Origin: Bifidobacterium erythrocebi | Lineage (GTDB): Bacteria; Actinomycetota; Actinomycetes; Actinomycetales; Bifidobacteriaceae | Assembly: GCF_012932675.1 (NCBI RefSeq) | Contig: NZ_JAAIIF010000006.1 | Span: 62,001 to 126,000 of the forward strand | Length of the DNA stretch: 64,000 bases | Direction: 5' to 3' | Shown: positions 9,369-19,061 of the stretch, one piece after another | Layout: each line of letters starts with the position of its first letter | Numbering within the stretch: position 1 is the first letter of the stretch | Made by a program: the position numbers and the translations under genes | The notes under the pieces: model-generated | Database searches by the model: none | The model's input: only the letters and a program-made list of their open reading frames with translations | Told to the model about the DNA's origin: nothing

Positions 9369-10955
9369 TCAGTCGCCTTCCTCGCCAAGCAACTTGGAGA
9401 GTTCCGCATCCCAGTCATTGCCGCTCGTCGGGCCGTCGGCGGGTGCCTGCGAAGCGGCGTTGCCGGCCTCGCCGCCATCCAGGGACGGCAGCAGATCGGG
9501 GTGCGACCACTTGGCGTCGCGTGCCTCGGCGCTATCCGCGGCGGTGATCATGGACCACAGGTCCGCGGCCTCGCGCATGCGCTTGGGGCGCAGCTCCAAG
9601 CCGAGCAGGCTTTCGAACGTACGCTCGGCAGGGCCGCCCGTGGCGCGCTCGCGGCGGGCCATCTCGCTGAGCTGCTCGATATGCGGAAGATGCGCCATGC
9701 CGGCCCTCCAGACCACGCAATCCACCCAGCCCTCGACCAAGGCCAACAGCGACTCGATCGAAGCCATGGCCTGACGCTGCTCGGGGGTGTCGGGAATGCC
9801 CACCTTGGTCAGGTTCACCGCATTGGAGATGGAATCCGGGTCGAGGCTTTCGGCGTCACGCAGCTGTTCCTCCATCGCATCTAGATCGATGGAGATGCCG
9901 TTGGCGTATTTGCTGATCAGCGCCTCGAAACGCGGCATCAGCCACGGGACCGCCGAGAACAGACGTGCATGCGCGGCCTCACGCAGGGCGAGGAACGTCA
10001 TCACCTCATCCTGCGGGATCGGATCGGGCTGGACGATCTGATTGAACAGTTCCTCGGTCTGCGCATCCATCGTGCCGGGCTGCCCCTCATCGGCCGTGCC
10101 GGCAGCGACCTTGTCCGCTTCGCTGCTCGTCGGATTCTTCGCGGCCTCCTCCTGGGAAATGTCCTCGAAGGAATCCTCCACATTGCTGTTCAACGACTTG
10201 GCGTATTCCTCGACGTTCTGTGCGACCAACGCCCCGGCCGGATTGGACAGCAGCGCGATGCCCTGATCGAAACCGCCGTGCACCTCGCGGCTGAGCACGC
10301 CCGCGGCATGGCCCAGCTGCATGGCGAAGGACGTGTTGCCCAGCAGCTTGATGAGCTGCGCCGGGTCCTTCATGCCGTCCGGGATCGGAATCGGCACCGG
10401 TCCGGCGAACATGCCCGCGATCTCGCCATTGAACGAGTCTCCAAGCCGTTCGGAAATCACCGAAGCCAACGCATCGCCCATCGAGGCGGCGATCGGCGCG
10501 GCGAACTTCGCCCAGGCGTCCAACGTGCCCTCGACCCATCCGGCGCGGGTCAGCGCCTGCGGCTCACCGCTCGGAGGCGCGAATTCACAGGCACTGTCCA
10601 GCCACAGATTCGCCTCGCTCATGGCTTTGCGCACCGCCGCGCCCTCCTCGGCGCTGACGGTGGTATGCGATCCGTCGGCATTCGCATGCTGCAAGGCCAG
10701 CGACTTCGCCAGCTTGATGTTGATGGGGCCGTCCTGCACCGTCTGCTGCATTTCACTGACGGTATTGAGCCCACCGGCGGTGAACGCGTTCATCAGCTGC
10801 TGTACCTCGGCCGGATTGGGAAGCGTGCCCGGATCCTGGCTGAGCAGCTGTTCGCGGATGGAGTCGGGCAGCTGGGAGATCTGCTGCCAGGCGGCCTCAC
10901 CCTGCTCCTTGCCGAAGCAGGTGATGAGCCAATCGTGAAATGCGTTTTCGTCCAT
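9369..10955 (-). CDS. DUF2342/zincin-like metallopeptidase family protein
   Basis: A 528-residue protein that looks like the actinobacterial zincin-like DUF2342 family. The family-like C-terminal block LLGLELRPKRMREAADLW and a WSHPDLLPS tail are present. No HExxH zinc motif is seen: the nearest match is REAAH at residues 325-329 (LALREAAHARLF), so catalytic competence is uncertain. The region 255-300 is acidic and low complexity. AAGGA lies about 10 nt before the ATG. It is divergent from the S16 protease gene, a neighbour it often has in actinobacteria. Confidence 0.85.
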   Translation of the reverse strand: MDENAFHDWLITCFGKEQGEAAWQQISQLPDSIREQLLSQDPGTLPNPAEVQQLMNAFTAGGLNTVSEMQQTVQDGPINIKLAKSLALQHANADGSHTTVSAEEGAAVRKAMSEANLWLDSACEFAPPSGEPQALTRAGWVEGTLDAWAKFAAPIAASMGDALASVISERLGDSFNGEIAGMFAGPVPIPIPDGMKDPAQLIKLLGNTSFAMQLGHAAGVLSREVHGGFDQGIALLSNPAGALVAQNVEEYAKSLNSNVEDSFEDISQEEAAKNPTSSEADKVAAGTADEGQPGTMDAQTEELFNQIVQPDPIPQDEVMTFLALREAAHARLFSAVPWLMPRFEALISKYANGISIDLDAMEEQLRDAESLDPDSISNAVNLTKVGIPDTPEQRQAMASIESLLALVEGWVDCVVWRAGMAHLPHIEQLSEMARRERATGGPAERTFESLLGLELRPKRMREAADLWSMITAADSAEARDAKWSHPDLLPSLDGGEAGNAASQAPADGPTSGNDWDAELSKLLGEEGD

Positions 10956-11225
10956 AATGGGTGTCCTTAGATCCCTTGCGGCTGTATGGGCCGGTGCACA
11001 TGCCGGTATACGTGTCTTTTGGTATTCATACTAAGGTGTGCCGTCCACTTCGGTCATGCGTGCCGTTTGCTGACAGCATAGGATTCACACGATCCTCATG
11101 CGGTCGCGCGCCCGGCGTGCGGCCGTGGCGCATGCGATGCGTGACGGGACGGTTCGTGAATCCGCGTGCGGCGCTGCGTGTGGTCGCGGCACCGGCGTTC
11201 AGCTCGCCTGTGTAGTATGCACGGT

Positions 11226-12077
11226 ATGTCGCATACCTCCTTACCCTCACGCATCGTATGGTATTTCCGCGCGCGCTCGCCGCGCTATCTGGCGGGTCTG
11301 ATCGCCGTGGCGCTGTGCCTTGTGGTGCTGTGCCTGCCCAGCGCCTACTCGGTGGAGATGCCCGGCCCCACGCAGAACGTGCTAGGCTCCAGCAGCGGCA
11401 AGCAGGTCATCGCCGTGTCGAACGCACGTGTGTACCACGGCAAGGGCAAACTGCTGCTGACCACGGTGAACGCGAGTGGCCTGCCTGGCTATCCGGTGAC
11501 CAATGCGGAGGTGCTGTGGGCGCTGTTCGACCCCCATGCCATCGTGATGCCGCGTGAGGTCGTGGTGCCCACCGGGCAGACGGCCGAGGAATACGAGAGC
11601 GAGAGCGCCAAGGAGATGAAGGACTCCCAGAGCGCCGCGGTCAAGGCTGCGAAGAACATGCTCAGGAAGCGTGGCGTCGATGTTTCCGGCGTGAAGGTGC
11701 GCATGCACGTGGACGATATCGGCGGGCCGTCCGCCGGCATGATGTATACGCTCGGCCTGATCGACAAGCTCACCCCCCAGGACGAGACCGGCGGCAAGAC
11801 CATCGCCGGCACCGGCACCATCGATGCCAAGGGCAAGGTCGGCGAGATCGGCGGCATCAGGCTGAAGATGATCGGCGCCAAGCGTGACGGGGCCACATGG
11901 TTCCTTGCCCCGAAGGGCAATTGTGACGAGGTGGTCGGCCATGTTCCCGCAGGCATGCGCGATGTCGCCGTATCCACCATCGACGAGGCCTATGATGCGG
12001 TGGTGGCCATCGGCAAGGGGAAGGGCGCGTCGTTGCCGCATTGCACGGCGGCTCGCAGCGTGAAGGGAACGGAATGA
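11226..12077 (+). CDS. S16-family (Lon-like) membrane-anchored protease, PDZ/YlbL type
   Basis: A 283-residue protein with one N-terminal membrane segment (about residues 20-42), a short extracellular linker and a C-terminal Lon-type (S16) catalytic domain. The catalytic Ser169 lies in GGPSAG, and the likely general-base Lys214 lies in GEIGGIRLK, so the dyad appears intact. The family (YlbL/SdrC-like) normally has a PDZ domain before the S16 domain. Here that part is short and diverged. The ATG at 11226 has TAGTAT 7 nt upstream and no Shine-Dalgarno, suggesting leaderless expression. Substrates are unknown. Confidence 0.85.
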   Translation: MSHTSLPSRIVWYFRARSPRYLAGLIAVALCLVVLCLPSAYSVEMPGPTQNVLGSSSGKQVIAVSNARVYHGKGKLLLTTVNASGLPGYPVTNAEVLWALFDPHAIVMPREVVVPTGQTAEEYESESAKEMKDSQSAAVKAAKNMLRKRGVDVSGVKVRMHVDDIGGPSAGMMYTLGLIDKLTPQDETGGKTIAGTGTIDAKGKVGEIGGIRLKMIGAKRDGATWFLAPKGNCDEVVGHVPAGMRDVAVSTIDEAYDAVVAIGKGKGASLPHCTAARSVKGTE

Positions 12078-12131
12078 AAAAACGTGAGCAATTAACACGC
12101 ATTTCGTCACATGTTGCTATTGTTAGGGCTT

Positions 12132-12548
12132 GTGAATCAAACGGCATCACAGAACGCTGAAGAGTTTGGATTTGAACGCGGCGACATCGTGCAGGAATGG
12201 CTGTGGGATGACGACGTGGATGATTCCATCCGAGAGAAGATTGAAGAACTGACGGGCGAGGAGCTTGTCGACGAGGATTACGATTCCGCCGTGGACGGCG
12301 TGATCCTGTGGTGGCGAGACGGCGATGACGAGGATGCGCTTTCGGACACTATCGTCGATGCCTACGCCGTGCTTGGCGATGACGGCCCGTTGTGGGTGCT
12401 GACCCCGAAGCCGGGGCGTCCGGGAGCTCCGAGCTCCAGCACCGTGCAGTCCGCAGCCAAGACAGCCGGCATGAACGCCGCGACTCCGCTCACGGTGAGC
12501 GGCGATTGGAACGGCATCCGCCTGCGTGCCTTCGGCAAGGGCAGGTGA
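12132..12548 (+). CDS. DUF3052 family protein
   Basis: A small acidic protein of about 138 residues with the actinobacterial DUF3052 pattern: GFERGDIVQEWLWDDDVDD near the N terminus, then LVDEDYDSAVDGVILWWRDGD and a C-terminal LTPKPGRPG segment. The function is unknown. GTG at 12132 gives a protein starting close to the conserved region. TATTGT lies 8 nt upstream and a weak AGGG lies between them. An ATG at 12111 is possible but has no ribosome-binding site. It lies 54 bp after the S16 protease gene on the same strand. Confidence 0.8.
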   Translation: MNQTASQNAEEFGFERGDIVQEWLWDDDVDDSIREKIEELTGEELVDEDYDSAVDGVILWWRDGDDEDALSDTIVDAYAVLGDDGPLWVLTPKPGRPGAPSSSTVQSAAKTAGMNAATPLTVSGDWNGIRLRAFGKGR

Positions 12549-12583
12549 GATTGCGGGTATAGGTTCCGCATGATGAAACGTTG

Positions 12584-12611
12584 AGGGGCGATCTTCGGAT
12601 CGCTCCTTTTT
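12584..12611 (+). terminator. Intrinsic terminator
   Basis: A 10-bp stem (one G:U pair) with a TTCG tetraloop is followed by five T, 35 bp after the DUF3052 stop. Confidence 0.9.
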
Positions 12612-12672
12612 CTTATGTCCTTCGCATGTCTTTTGCGGCTTGTGCGGTTCATTCGGACGTTTCGGCTCATTC

Positions 12673-12722
12673 GGTGGTCGGTTCGGTCGAAATCGGCGCC
12701 GATTTCGACCGAACCGACCACC
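12673..12722. repeat. 50-bp palindromic repeat, copy A
   Basis: A perfect 50-bp palindrome with arms starting GGTGGTCGGTTCGGTCG and centre GGCGCC. The outer arms match the other copies in the window, while the inner part (GAAATC/GATTTC) differs. It lies between the DUF3052 terminator and tRNA-Val. Confidence 0.9.
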
Positions 12723-12788
12723 ATTTCCAGTTCCAACGAAAAACGGTGCGCCCGTCGGATTAAAAACCGATGAGCACACCGCAACATC

Positions 12789-12863
<75 letters not shown>

Positions 12864-13020
12864 GCTCTCCAATACCATAGCGTAACCCCTGACGAACGCG
12901 TGGCGAACGAAGCGAACAGGTGGAATATGCGGCGAGTTGGGCGTTCGCCATGGGGCAGCGTCTCAGCGCCCACGTAAACTGGAGCGGAGTATGTTTGTTC
13001 CTCTAGGAGGTCGGTAGACT

Positions 13021-14751
13021 ATGGCTCAGCAGTCTGAAGCTTCAATCCCCAGGGTCGGGAAGCGCAAGTGGGGGTACGATCCCGATCAGGTGGATGAGTT
13101 TCTGGAGCACGCGCATGCGCTGTATGACGGCGATGGCGTGCAGCTGACGCAGCGCGACATCCAAAACGCTTCCTTCGATCTGACACGAGGCGGCTACGTC
13201 ATCGCGCAGGTCGATGCCACGCTGGCGCGCCTGGAGCGTGCTGTGGTCGACAAGCAGACCGCCCGTGAGATCTCCCAGCATGGCCGCGTCACCTGGAAGG
13301 CGCAGACCGAGGACCTGTACCATGAGGTGGCCCGCCATGTCGGCCGTGCGACGGGGGAGCGGTTCAGCTCGGGCAAGCCGCATGTGCCGTCCTACGATCG
13401 CAAGCAGGTCGATAAGCTTGCCGACAGGATCGTGGACAAGTGCGCGGCGGAGCTTGGCATCGACGGCATCTCCAAAGAGGATGTCAAGGGCTTCGACAAG
13501 ATCACCGCGGAGGCCGTGGCCAATTCCGTATTCACCCAGCGCAAGGGAAAGAAGGGATACGACGAGCGTCAGGTCGATTACTTCCTGAATTCATGCGTAC
13601 AACTGCTGAGCCGCATCGAATCGTATGGTCGTATCTCCGATCGCATCGCCCCGAATGCCGGGGAAAGCTCGGAAGTGCCGGCTGTCGCCGCGGTCGCCCC
13701 GGCCGTTTCGGCGGTGACGAGCGATGAGAGCGCCCCGCTGATCTCCGAGGACGCGCAGTTCCAGTCCGCGGTCAGCGAATCGTTGGCCGCCTCCGAGCCG
13801 GAGCCTGTGCAGGCTCCGGACAAGTTCACCGCGGTCAGTCAGGCGGAGCAGAGCCTCTTCGCCCAGCCCGAACAGCCCGGTTCCGAAGGCGCTGCACAGT
13901 CCGCGCAGCCGGCCTCATATGCACCGAGCCTCTTCCCGCAGGGCTCCACGGCGAACGAAGCGAGCAACGAGACGATTCCGCCGTCCTTCGCGCCGCCCAC
14001 CGTCACCGCCGAACCGCAGACCCCGTCCGTCGAGTCTCAGCAGCATGAGGCCGCGCCGCAGGCCCCGGCCGTCACACCGCTGTTCGCTGCCGTGCCTTCC
14101 GTCGAGACGCCTGCCGAACCGGTCGCACATACGCAGCCCGCTTCGGAACAGACGTCGCCGTTCGCGCCCGCAGCCGCGGCGCAGCCGGCTGAAGCGAAGG
14201 AAAAGCCGTCGATCTTCGCTCAGTCGGCGTTCTCCCAGCCGCTCTCCACTCCGGAGACCGCCGCCACGGCGTCCTTCGCTGCGCCGTCGTACTCCGCACC
14301 GTCCGTCTCCTCGGCCGCCGATTCCAGATTCGCGCCTCCCCAGCAGGCACCCCAGTCGGCTCCCATCACGCCGGCGGCTTCGAGCGCCCCGGTTTCCTCC
14401 TTCACGCAGCGCGCATCCGAATCCAACGCCTCCCTGGCATCCCTGGCCCATATGGCCGAGGTCTCCCAGGAGATGCCCAAGGTCGAAGAGAAGAGCTTCG
14501 TGCCCAAGGTCCCCAGCCTCGACGCGCCCAGCCCGTTCGCCTCCACGGCGTTCCCGAGCTTCGCTCCCGCAGCAGAAACCAATGCGCCGCACAGCGTTCC
14601 GCAGAACGGCGGCAACGGCGATGAGCACGAAGAAAACAACGGAAACAATGGTGACAGCGACAGCAGCGTGAAGTTCGACTTCACCTTCCCGGGCGCCGAC
14701 ATTCCGGATCTGTCGTTCCCCACTTTTGACAACGAAAAGAAAGAGCAGTGA
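13021..14751 (+). CDS. DivIVA-domain protein with long Pro/Ala/Ser-rich tail
   Basis: A 576-residue protein. Residues 1-215 hold two DivIVA-like repeats, each with the G-Y-D-x-x-Q-V-D-x-F/Y motif (KWGYDPDQVDEFLE near 17-30, and KKGYDERQVDYFLNSC near 180-195). About 350 residues of Ala/Pro/Ser/Gln-rich low-complexity sequence follow, ending in an Asn/Asp-rich stretch and a KFDFTFPGADIP motif. DivIVA proteins recruit cell-wall growth machinery to poles and septa in actinobacteria. This role is inferred. AGGAGG lies 10 nt before the ATG. The stop overlaps the dxr start by 3 nt. Confidence 0.85.
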   Translation: MAQQSEASIPRVGKRKWGYDPDQVDEFLEHAHALYDGDGVQLTQRDIQNASFDLTRGGYVIAQVDATLARLERAVVDKQTAREISQHGRVTWKAQTEDLYHEVARHVGRATGERFSSGKPHVPSYDRKQVDKLADRIVDKCAAELGIDGISKEDVKGFDKITAEAVANSVFTQRKGKKGYDERQVDYFLNSCVQLLSRIESYGRISDRIAPNAGESSEVPAVAAVAPAVSAVTSDESAPLISEDAQFQSAVSESLAASEPEPVQAPDKFTAVSQAEQSLFAQPEQPGSEGAAQSAQPASYAPSLFPQGSTANEASNETIPPSFAPPTVTAEPQTPSVESQQHEAAPQAPAVTPLFAAVPSVETPAEPVAHTQPASEQTSPFAPAAAAQPAEAKEKPSIFAQSAFSQPLSTPETAATASFAAPSYSAPSVSSAADSRFAPPQQAPQSAPITPAASSAPVSSFTQRASESNASLASLAHMAEVSQEMPKVEEKSFVPKVPSLDAPSPFASTAFPSFAPAAETNAPHSVPQNGGNGDEHEENNGNNGDSDSSVKFDFTFPGADIPDLSFPTFDNEKKEQ

Positions 14752-15935
14752 TTCACAGCAATACCGTGGTCGTTCTTGGATCGACCGGTTCCATCGGTAC
14801 CCAAGGACTTGACGTTATCTCCAGACACCCGGAACGGTTCACCGTAAGCGGTTTGGCCGCGGGCGGAGCCCATATCGACCTGCTTGCCCGGCAGGCGGCG
14901 CAGTTCCATGTTCCGATGGTGGCGGTGTTCGACAAGCAGGCGGCCAAGCCGTTGCGCGAGGCGCTTGACCAGGCGGGAGCCGCCTCTACGCAGGTTCAGG
15001 CCGGTCCCGATGCCGTGATCGCACTGGCAGGCTCCGGAGCCGACGTGGTATTGAACGGCATCACCGGCTCGATCGGTCTGGAACCGTCCATCGCGGCATT
15101 GCAGGCAGGATCCCAGCTGGCGCTTGCCAATAAGGAATCCGTGGTGGCCGGCGGTCATCTGCTGTTCAGCTCGCAGATCCGCGACAAGCAGATCAACCCC
15201 GTCGATTCCGAGCATTCCGCCATCTGGCAGTCGTTGCGATCCGGCACCCACGCCGAGGTCGCCAAGCTCATCGTCACCGCATCCGGCGGCCCGTTCCGCG
15301 GCTGGAAGCGCGAGCAGATGACCGGCATCACCCCCGAGCAGGCGCTGAACCACCCGACCTGGCATATGGGGCCGGTCGTCACCATCAACTCGTCCACGCT
15401 GATGAACAAGGGACTGGAAGTGATCGAGGCGAGCCGCCTGTTCGATATTCCGCCCGAACGCATCGAAGTGACCGTGCACCCGCAGTCCATCGTGCACTCC
15501 ATGGTGGAGTTCGTCGACGGTGCCACCATCAGCCAGGCGTCCCCGCCCGACATGCGTCTTCCCATCGCGCTCGGCCTGTCCGCCCCGGATCGTCTCGGCG
15601 ATGTCGCTGCGGCATGCGACTGGACCAAGGCGGCGCAATGGACGTTCGAACCGTTGGATGACGAGGCGTTCCCCGCGGTCTCCCTCGCCCGGCATTGCCT
15701 TGCGGCCTCCGAAAAGCATACGGCCGTGCTCAATGCGGCGAACGAGCAGGCGGTGCATGCCTTCCTCGATCATCGCCTGCCGTACCTGGGCATCGTGGAC
15801 ACGGTCAAGGCCGTGCTCGACGCGATGGATGGCGAGCTGCGTGGCGCGCCTCTGTTCAAGGACGTGGAGGAAATGGGTCAAGTCGAGCAGGAAGCTCGCC
15901 GTCGCGCCGACGATTTGATAAACCGTCAACAGTGA
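14748..15935 (+). CDS. dxr: 1-deoxy-D-xylulose 5-phosphate reductoisomerase
   Basis: A 395-residue enzyme of the MEP isoprenoid pathway that makes MEP from DXP with NADPH. Visible are the NADPH loop GSTGSIG (residues 11-17), the metal/substrate motif PVDSEHSAIWQ, and NHPTWHMGPVVTINSSTLMNKGLEVIEA. The GTG start overlaps the stop of the DivIVA-like gene, indicating translational coupling. ispG follows after 65 bp. In Mycobacterium tuberculosis an M50 site-2 protease gene lies between these two; it is absent here. Confidence 0.97.
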   Translation: MIHSNTVVVLGSTGSIGTQGLDVISRHPERFTVSGLAAGGAHIDLLARQAAQFHVPMVAVFDKQAAKPLREALDQAGAASTQVQAGPDAVIALAGSGADVVLNGITGSIGLEPSIAALQAGSQLALANKESVVAGGHLLFSSQIRDKQINPVDSEHSAIWQSLRSGTHAEVAKLIVTASGGPFRGWKREQMTGITPEQALNHPTWHMGPVVTINSSTLMNKGLEVIEASRLFDIPPERIEVTVHPQSIVHSMVEFVDGATISQASPPDMRLPIALGLSAPDRLGDVAAACDWTKAAQWTFEPLDDEAFPAVSLARHCLAASEKHTAVLNAANEQAVHAFLDHRLPYLGIVDTVKAVLDAMDGELRGAPLFKDVEEMGQVEQEARRRADDLINRQQ

Positions 15936-16000
15936 CCCGTGCGGACCGTGCTCCGTACGGCTGTTCGTCATCATCCAAGAATTGCGAGTAGAAGAGACCT

Positions 16001-17203
16001 ATGGCACAAATCGACAAGCCGTTCCGCCCAACCGGTGACCCTGTTGCCCTGACCAGCGAAAGCCCGTTGCACCCGCGTCGCAAGTCCCGCCGCATCATGG
16101 TGGGCCCTGTGCCGGTCGGCGGCGGTGCCCCGATCTCCGTGCAGTCCATGACCAATACCGTCACCGCGGACGTGCCCGCGACGCTGCGCCAGATCGCCGA
16201 GCTTGCGGCGGCCGGCTGCGATATCGTCCGAGTCGCGGTGCCCAGCCAGGATGATGCCGACGCGTTGCCGCAGATCTGCGCGAAATCGCCTATTCCGGTG
16301 ATCGCGGACATCCATTTCCAAAGCAAGTACGTGTTTCAGGCGATCGACGCCGGTTGCGCGGCGGTGCGCGTGAACCCGGGCAATATCCGCAAATTCGATG
16401 AGGTCGGCCCCTCCATCTGCAAGGCCGCGACCGACGCCGGCATCTCGCTGCGTATCGGCGTGAACGCCGGTTCGCTCGACAAGGAACTGTACGCCAAGTA
16501 CGGCGGCCCGACCCCGGAGGCACTGGTCGCATCCGCGTTGAAGGAAGCGCACATGTTCGAGGACGTGGGCTTCCATGACTTCAAGATCTCGGTCAAGCAC
16601 CACGACGTGATCACCATGGTCGAGACCTACCGCCTGCTCGCCTCCAAGGGCGATTGGCCGCTGCATCTCGGCGTGACCGAGGCCGGCCCGGCATGGCAGG
16701 GTACCATCAAATCCTGCCTGGCGTTCGGTGCGCTGCTCGCCGAAGGCATTGGCGATACGATCCGCGTCTCCCTGTCCGCACCTCCTGTCGAAGAGGTGAA
16801 GGTTGGCTGCAAGCTGTTGGAATACATGGGATTGCGGCCGCGCAAGTTCGATATCATTTCCTGCCCGAGCTGCGGGCGTGCGCAGGTGGACGTGATCCAG
16901 CTCGCCTCCGCGGTGACCGAAGGACTGAAGGACGTTACGGCACCGATTCGCGTGGCCGTGATGGGATGCATCGTGAACGGCCCCGGCGAGGCGCGCGAAG
17001 CCGACCTTGGCGTGGCCTCCGGCAACGGCAAGGGGCAGATCTTCATCAAGGGCAAGGTGATTCAGACCGTGCCCGAGGACCAGATCGTCGAGACGCTGCT
17101 GACCAAGGCCCAGGAGATCGCGGCGCAGATGGAAGCGGACGGTCAGGTGCCTGCCGGTTCCACCGGTCCGGTCGTGGTGCCCATTCAGAATCCGGGGCAC
17201 TGA
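16001..17203 (+). CDS. ispG: 4-hydroxy-3-methylbut-2-enyl diphosphate synthase (flavodoxin/ferredoxin-dependent)
   Basis: A 400-residue [4Fe-4S] enzyme converting MEcPP to HMBPP in the MEP pathway. The cluster cysteines are visible in ISCPSCGR (near residues 286-292) and in [11 protein letters not shown] (near 322). The N-terminal TIM-barrel part holds VQSMTNT and DIHF motifs. The short actinobacterial form is seen, without the plant insert. It is transcribed with dxr, so two steps of the same pathway sit together. Confidence 0.97.
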   Translation: MAQIDKPFRPTGDPVALTSESPLHPRRKSRRIMVGPVPVGGGAPISVQSMTNTVTADVPATLRQIAELAAAGCDIVRVAVPSQDDADALPQICAKSPIPVIADIHFQSKYVFQAIDAGCAAVRVNPGNIRKFDEVGPSICKAATDAGISLRIGVNAGSLDKELYAKYGGPTPEALVASALKEAHMFEDVGFHDFKISVKHHDVITMVETYRLLASKGDWPLHLGVTEAGPAWQGTIKSCLAFGALLAEGIGDTIRVSLSAPPVEEVKVGCKLLEYMGLRPRKFDIISCPSCGRAQVDVIQLASAVTEGLKDVTAPIRVAVMGCIVNGPGEAREADLGVASGNGKGQIFIKGKVIQTVPEDQIVETLLTKAQEIAAQMEADGQVPAGSTGPVVVPIQNPGH

Positions 17204-17270
17204 GTCGTTCCGGCGTCAAAACGCTTTCGGGAGCCGCTCCGACCCGGCCAGCAGGTTGAAGGGGCTCCCT

Positions 17271-17276
17271 ACAATA
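17271..17276 (+). promoter_or_regulatory. Candidate -10 box (TACAAT), leaderless start
   Basis: TACAAT ends 6 nt before the GTG at 17283, and no Shine-Dalgarno is present. No convincing -35 was found. Confidence 0.5.
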
Positions 17277-17282
17277 AGACCC

Positions 17283-19052
17283 GTGTTGAATAACAGGCAA
17301 GCATCGGATACGAGCCCCCAACCCTGGACGATTTGGCATCGGCTTGCCGTCGGTCTGCCGATCTTCATCGTGATGATCGGGCTGCTGATCGGCATCTCCA
17401 ACCTCACCACCGTGCCGTGGAACAACAATCCGACCGGTCAGATCATCGCCACCCTCACCAACAACACCGCAGTCACCTTCGCCTCCGCGGATGGCGGCGA
17501 CGCCGACCTGGACAAGCCGGGCGACTACAAGGTGCGTGAGCGTGCGCTCGATATCACGGTGGATCGCACAGGCAAACAGGTCGGCAAGGCGCATGCGACG
17601 GCGGTCGACGAGCAATCCGACGATACCTGGCATGTAAGCGGCAAGGGCGAGAACTGCACGCAGTCCGTCACCGTGCTGGTCCGGGAGCCGGTCGGCGCAC
17701 ATGGGGCAAGACCCGGCGTGGTGTTCATGCACGGCGCGGGATTCGGCACGGCATACAACTCGTTCGGCGATGTCGCGGAAACGCTCGCCTCGGCCGGTTT
17801 CGTCACCGCCGTGATCGACAAGCCCGTATGGGACACCACCGACGTGAACCGCGACTACCCGGCTTCGGCCCGCGTATACGACGATGTGATCAACCTGCTG
17901 CGCGGATTCGACACGGTCGATGACACCAAAGTCGGCATCTACGCCACGTCCGAATCCACCTGGATCTCGCAATACCTGCTGAAAGACGACCCCAACGTGG
18001 CGTTCCAGGTGCTGCTCAGCCCCATGGTGTTCAGCCCGCGCGAATCGCTCGGGTTCTTCGTATCGCAGGATTTCGCGCTCGCCGGCGCGAACGAGGGCTA
18101 TCAGTCGATCGTGCGACGCGTCTTCAGCGCCGACACCGCGATGTTCGGACTGGATAATTTCGATCTTGATCTTCCCGAATCGAACGCCTATTCGATTCCC
18201 ACGCTTGTGGCCTACGGGTCGAAGGACGTGATGACCGCGCAGGTCGAAGGCGTCAAACGCATATTCGCCAAGGCCCATGAGGCAGGCAATTGGGACGTGA
18301 CCGTGCGCAGCTACCCGGTGGCCAACCACGTGCTCAGGCTCGGCGACGAGGCACAGACCGGAACGCTGCTCGCCGACGAATACGTCACCGACATGACCGC
18401 GTGGGCGGAAGGCACCGTAAGCGGGCTTCGCCAGACCAGCGAGCGCGTGGCCGGTAGCTCCATCTTCCAATCCATCGCCGTGCCGCAGGAATTGCAGCCG
18501 AGACGCGCCGGCACCGTGTATGGCATCGTGCTGCATGTCAGCATGCTGCTTCTGCTCATTGCCACCGGCGTCATGTGGCTGGTCGCGTTGGTGCGGTGGA
18601 TTCGCGGGCGCATGAAGGGCGAGCGGCATCCGTTGGGATTCGCGCACGGCCTTGACAACGTGCTCGTGGTATTGACCCTGACCACGGTGGCGACGCTGCT
18701 GCTGTTCGTGGCCGGATTGTTCCAGGTGATCATGGCCGTGGTGCACCTGGCCTGGGGCGCCGCATCGGCCGACGAGCCGGGCATGATCTGGTGGAGCTGG
18801 CCGGTGATCAAAATCGTGTGCGCGTTCGTGGTGCTGGCATGGTCCCGCGTGTTCGTGCGTCTGATCGAGGCCGCTTCGCGCCAGGGCATACTGCGTTGGC
18901 CGTTGCGGGGCGAGCCCATCCGCAGAATGGTGCGGGGCGAGGAACCGGTGATCGCCACGACACGGTTCGCGCGCGTGCTGTTCTGGCTTACCGCCGCGAC
19001 CATGATGTATATCCTGTTCTTCTTCGCCTTCTGGGGCCTGTTCGTGTACTGA
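17283..19052 (+). CDS. Membrane-anchored alpha/beta-hydrolase-like protein
   Basis: A 589-residue protein of unknown role. It has an N-terminal membrane segment (RLAVGLPIFIVMIGLLIGI), an extracytoplasmic alpha/beta-hydrolase-like domain (about 60-400) and at least four C-terminal membrane segments (about 410-589). Hydrolase signs are the HGAGFG oxyanion region, the putative nucleophile in YATSESTW (not the usual GxSxG), the acid in YGSKDV and the base in VANHVLRLG. Enzyme activity is therefore plausible but unproved. It sits between ispG and recO on the same strand, so a link to lipid or isoprenoid metabolism can be guessed only from position. Confidence 0.65.
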   Translation: MLNNRQASDTSPQPWTIWHRLAVGLPIFIVMIGLLIGISNLTTVPWNNNPTGQIIATLTNNTAVTFASADGGDADLDKPGDYKVRERALDITVDRTGKQVGKAHATAVDEQSDDTWHVSGKGENCTQSVTVLVREPVGAHGARPGVVFMHGAGFGTAYNSFGDVAETLASAGFVTAVIDKPVWDTTDVNRDYPASARVYDDVINLLRGFDTVDDTKVGIYATSESTWISQYLLKDDPNVAFQVLLSPMVFSPRESLGFFVSQDFALAGANEGYQSIVRRVFSADTAMFGLDNFDLDLPESNAYSIPTLVAYGSKDVMTAQVEGVKRIFAKAHEAGNWDVTVRSYPVANHVLRLGDEAQTGTLLADEYVTDMTAWAEGTVSGLRQTSERVAGSSIFQSIAVPQELQPRRAGTVYGIVLHVSMLLLLIATGVMWLVALVRWIRGRMKGERHPLGFAHGLDNVLVVLTLTTVATLLLFVAGLFQVIMAVVHLAWGAASADEPGMIWWSWPVIKIVCAFVVLAWSRVFVRLIEAASRQGILRWPLRGEPIRRMVRGEEPVIATTRFARVLFWLTAATMMYILFFFAFWGLFVY

Positions 19053-19061
19053 GGTCGGATC

